Of a stretch of DNA of 15,742 nt, positions 13,594-15,742 are shown in pieces. Numbering within the stretch: position 1 is the first letter of the stretch; each line of letters starts with the position of its first letter. Made by a program: the position numbers and the translations under genes. The DNA is from Planctomycetota bacterium (GTDB lineage: Bacteria; Planctomycetota; Phycisphaerae; WQYP01): contig JAJZNY010000304.1 of the NCBI GenBank assembly GCA_021852245.1, positions 1 to 15,742 on the forward strand, written 5' to 3'. A model generated the notes under the pieces. It had not been told where the DNA came from. It worked only from the letters and a program-made list of their open reading frames with translations, and did not search any database.

Positions 13594-15742
13594 TCAGAAT
13601 GAAACGGCAAGGCCTGCAAATACCTGCTGGGCGTGGAACTTGTTTGAACCCAGATCCAGCTCATAGTCCACAAAGCCGCTTATGTTCTTATTGAAATTTA
13701 TATTCAGCGACGGAGCAATAACCGCCACATCACGCACGGGTGAGGCCGTATTCACCGTGAAGCTGCCGGTGCCGGCACCCTGCAACTGGGCCGTAATCCC
13801 CTGAGAATTATTCAGATATTCATGCCGCCAGCCCAATAAGATGCCCGGAACCAGCGTCGACTGATGCGAAAGATGAATCGTGTACAGGAACGTTGCACTG
13901 AGCATCGAGCGGAATGAATCGGCACTCATCGAACTTACGTTCAACCCCGCCGCCCCGGCACCCGTTTCACTGAAACTGTTGTAATCGGCGTGCGTGTACC
14001 CCAGTGAGACCATCGGGACCAGCGTCCAGCCGCTCAGGGGCGAATATGGCGATTGAGATGTCGAATAGATGCGGTATCCCAGATCCAACGCCCCATTGTA
14101 GCTGTTACCCGAGAAATTGCCGTTTGCTGTCGCGGAATAGTAATTGATGGCTATATTCCGTGATTCGCTGTTGTCCATGTAGGTGTACGCCGCCATGCCG
14201 TCGAGAAACCAATGCGCCCCATGCAGGTCTGCATACACGCCAGGCGTATAACCATTGACCGTGCCCGTGGAACCGAAACTGTCCAGATTGATATCGCTGT
14301 GGTCATAGTTAAAAAACGCACCCACGGAGAGATACTTGAAGAAGGCGTAATCGGCACCGAGGGTGGCATTTTCTGTTGTTACATTGGAACTGCCGATGGA
14401 ACTCGTGTCCGAATAGCTGTCAAACTGCGCCGCCCCCGTGATAAAGGCACTCCAGCTCTGGCCACCAGCGGCGGATGGACTGTACGGATTGGCGGCCGAA
14501 TACCCCAGATACGACGGCAGACCGGCATCCAACGTCACCATGCGGGATTGGTTCTGCAGCATCTGGTCCAACGTCAGCGCACTTCCTCCCTGCTGGCCCG
14601 GATTGAGCATGGTGAAACCGGAGCTGTCAAACCCTGTCGCACCTGCATCCAAGTTCTGCAGATGGCTGCTGATCGTCTGATCCAGATTGATCCCATTCTG
14701 AATCGCCACCTGCGGAAATGCCTGCAAATCAATCGGAGACAGCATGTCCAATATTCCAGGTATTTGCTGCGAATAGGAGCTGTCAATGGCATTGATCAAC
14801 TGCTGGTACGCCGGTGACGGCGTGGACAGATGCAGATAGCCATCATTGGAGTCGAGGTATTTCGCCACCGCAATTTGATTAGGCGTTATCGCGTAGGGTA
14901 CCAACGATGGTTGCTGCAGGGTAAAAATCAGATTGATGCCGTTACCGGTGTCCACGCTGCTGGCAAAGAGATTAATCGGGTGGTTTCCGAGACTGATGCT
15001 GCTGAAATTGCCCGTCGAACTGCCCGTGGACGTAAGAACGGGTACGATGGTGGGGCTGCTCGTGGCATCGTAATGATTCAGCAATACGACATTCAGGGTG
15101 CCATTTACGCTGGCCGTACCGGTCACATGAAACTGATCAAACTGCCCGGGGGACGATCCGGATAGACGCGTCGTCAAGACTCCGCTGCCCCCCTGCGTGT
15201 AGTTGCCGGTGATGGTTGCGCTGGTAAGAGCACCAGTAAGACCGAAATTGCCGTTGTTGGTTATCGCTCCGGCCAGTGCGTTTTGATTGGCAAGAAGAAG
15301 ATTGGCACCGGCGTTAATGGTTGTGCCGCCGGTGAAGGTGTTGGTGCCGGCAAGAACCAGTGGAGATGATCCTCCGACAATTAATCCTCCAGCTCCCGTG
15401 ATGCTGCCGTCGAACGTATCCGCATTTCCGGAGGTGTTGGCAATGGTCAGGTTGCTGGTGCCCAGAGACGCGGTGCCATTGCCGGTTAACTGGCTCACGG
15501 TCAGATTATCACCGCTCAGAGCAAGTTCACCCGGGCTGTTAATATTGACGGCACCCGCACCGAGCGTGCCGCTTCCGCTGACTTCCACAATACCATTGTT
15601 GATATTCGTTCCGCCGGTGTATGTATTAGCAGCGGTAATGGCCAGTGTAGCATTGGGAGTGCCGTTGATGGTCATGGCTCCGCCGCCGCTGATCGCACCG
15701 GAAAGGGTGACCGTTCCCCCGACCGCCGCGGGCGAAATAATG
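13594..15742 (-). CDS. Autotransporter-like surface protein, 5' end cut by window edge
   Basis: At least 716 residues are visible; the frame is open through the right edge, so the signal peptide and most of the passenger are missing. The N-terminal visible part contains autotransporter-associated beta-strand repeats (TYTGGTNINNG, TFTGGTTINAG) typical of a beta-helix passenger. A middle region (about 14870-14500) rich in Gln and Leu precedes the translocator. The last 290 or so residues (about 14460-13594), from WSAFITGAAQFDSYSD onward, show alternating hydrophobic strands, GADYAFFKYLSVGAFF and YELDLGSN, and end in VSF with C-terminal Phe, as in outer-membrane barrels. The family secretes its passenger through this barrel. 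It converges on the PEP-CTERM block; the 134-base gap holds the terminator hairpins. Passenger function is unknown. Confidence 0.87.
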   Translation of the reverse strand, partial: IISPAAVGGTVTLSGAISGGGAMTINGTPNATLAITAANTYTGGTNINNGIVEVSGSGTLGAGAVNINSPGELALSGDNLTVSQLTGNGTASLGTSNLTIANTSGNADTFDGSITGAGGLIVGGSSPLVLAGTNTFTGGTTINAGANLLLANQNALAGAITNNGNFGLTGALTSATITGNYTQGGSGVLTTRLSGSSPGQFDQFHVTGTASVNGTLNVVLLNHYDATSSPTIVPVLTSTGSSTGNFSSISLGNHPINLFASSVDTGNGINLIFTLQQPSLVPYAITPNQIAVAKYLDSNDGYLHLSTPSPAYQQLINAIDSSYSQQIPGILDMLSPIDLQAFPQVAIQNGINLDQTISSHLQNLDAGATGFDSSGFTMLNPGQQGGSALTLDQMLQNQSRMVTLDAGLPSYLGYSAANPYSPSAAGGQSWSAFITGAAQFDSYSDTSSIGSSNVTTENATLGADYAFFKYLSVGAFFNYDHSDINLDSFGSTGTVNGYTPGVYADLHGAHWFLDGMAAYTYMDNSESRNIAINYYSATANGNFSGNSYNGALDLGYRIYSTSQSPYSPLSGWTLVPMVSLGYTHADYNSFSETGAGAAGLNVSSMSADSFRSMLSATFLYTIHLSHQSTLVPGILLGWRHEYLNNSQGITAQLQGAGTGSFTVNTASPVRDVAVIAPSLNINFNKNISGFVDYELDLGSNKFHAQQVFAGLAVSF
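15270..15655 (-). repeat. Autotransporter-associated beta-strand repeats in the passenger
   Basis: Two clear copies of a TNTFTGGTTINAG-like unit are read on the minus strand at about 15360-15301 and 15655-15597, each followed by a Gly/Leu/Asn-rich strand segment ending in LAG or LGAG. Weaker strand repeats lie between them and further copies probably lie beyond the edge, where GAISGGGAMTINGT is read. The unit is a known repeat of large surface autotransporters. Confidence 0.65.

Noticed and set aside
1..15742. CRISPR arrays, insertion sequences, tRNA or rRNA genes
   Set aside because: No regularly spaced direct repeats, transposase motifs, terminal repeats or cloverleaf-compatible segments were seen on either strand.

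Overview
The window most likely comes from a Gram-negative bacterium of the Planctomycetota, possibly Phycisphaerae-like. The reasons are the form of the leucyl-tRNA synthetase (large insertions, no second zinc cysteine pair), lipid A and heptose genes, PEP-CTERM sorting signals, and an autotransporter with autotransporter-associated beta-strand repeats. The taxonomy is inferred from the look of the proteins, not from a search.

Layout. At the left edge a small zinc-ribbon gene (minus strand, running off the window) diverges from leuS across a 325-base intergenic region rich in inverted repeats. From leuS (495) to 9309, seven plus-strand genes follow with short gaps or overlaps and look like one transcription unit: leuS, lpxK, hldE, gmhB with a membrane tail, a class I amidotransferase-like C26 hydrolase, a thioredoxin-fold protein and a lipoprotein of unknown function. 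lpxK, hldE and gmhB supply lipid A phosphorylation and ADP-heptose synthesis, so this is a partial LPS-core cluster; gmhA and hldD are not in the window. pyrG (CTP synthase) follows after a 161-base gap, with its own weak promoter candidate.

From 11295 the style changes. Two tandem paralogous PEP-CTERM proteins each have a good sigma70-type promoter (TTGACA, 17-base spacer, TACACT or TAATAT) and a leader of about 200 bases before a GGGAGG ribosome binding site. The two leaders share the 9-mer GAGCAAGTC at nearly the same distance from the promoter, followed 4-5 bases later by a nested hairpin of about 65 bases. This paired leader is the best candidate here for an undescribed regulatory element. 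An intrinsic terminator ends the PEP-CTERM block. A convergent, 5'-truncated autotransporter-like surface protein fills the rest of the window on the minus strand.

Other points of interest are a CTP synthase whose expected catalytic-triad Glu is Cys and whose synthetase motifs are divergent, the fusion of GmhB to a two-helix membrane tail, and a perfect 9-base inverted repeat with an 83-base spacer between the zinc-ribbon gene and leuS.
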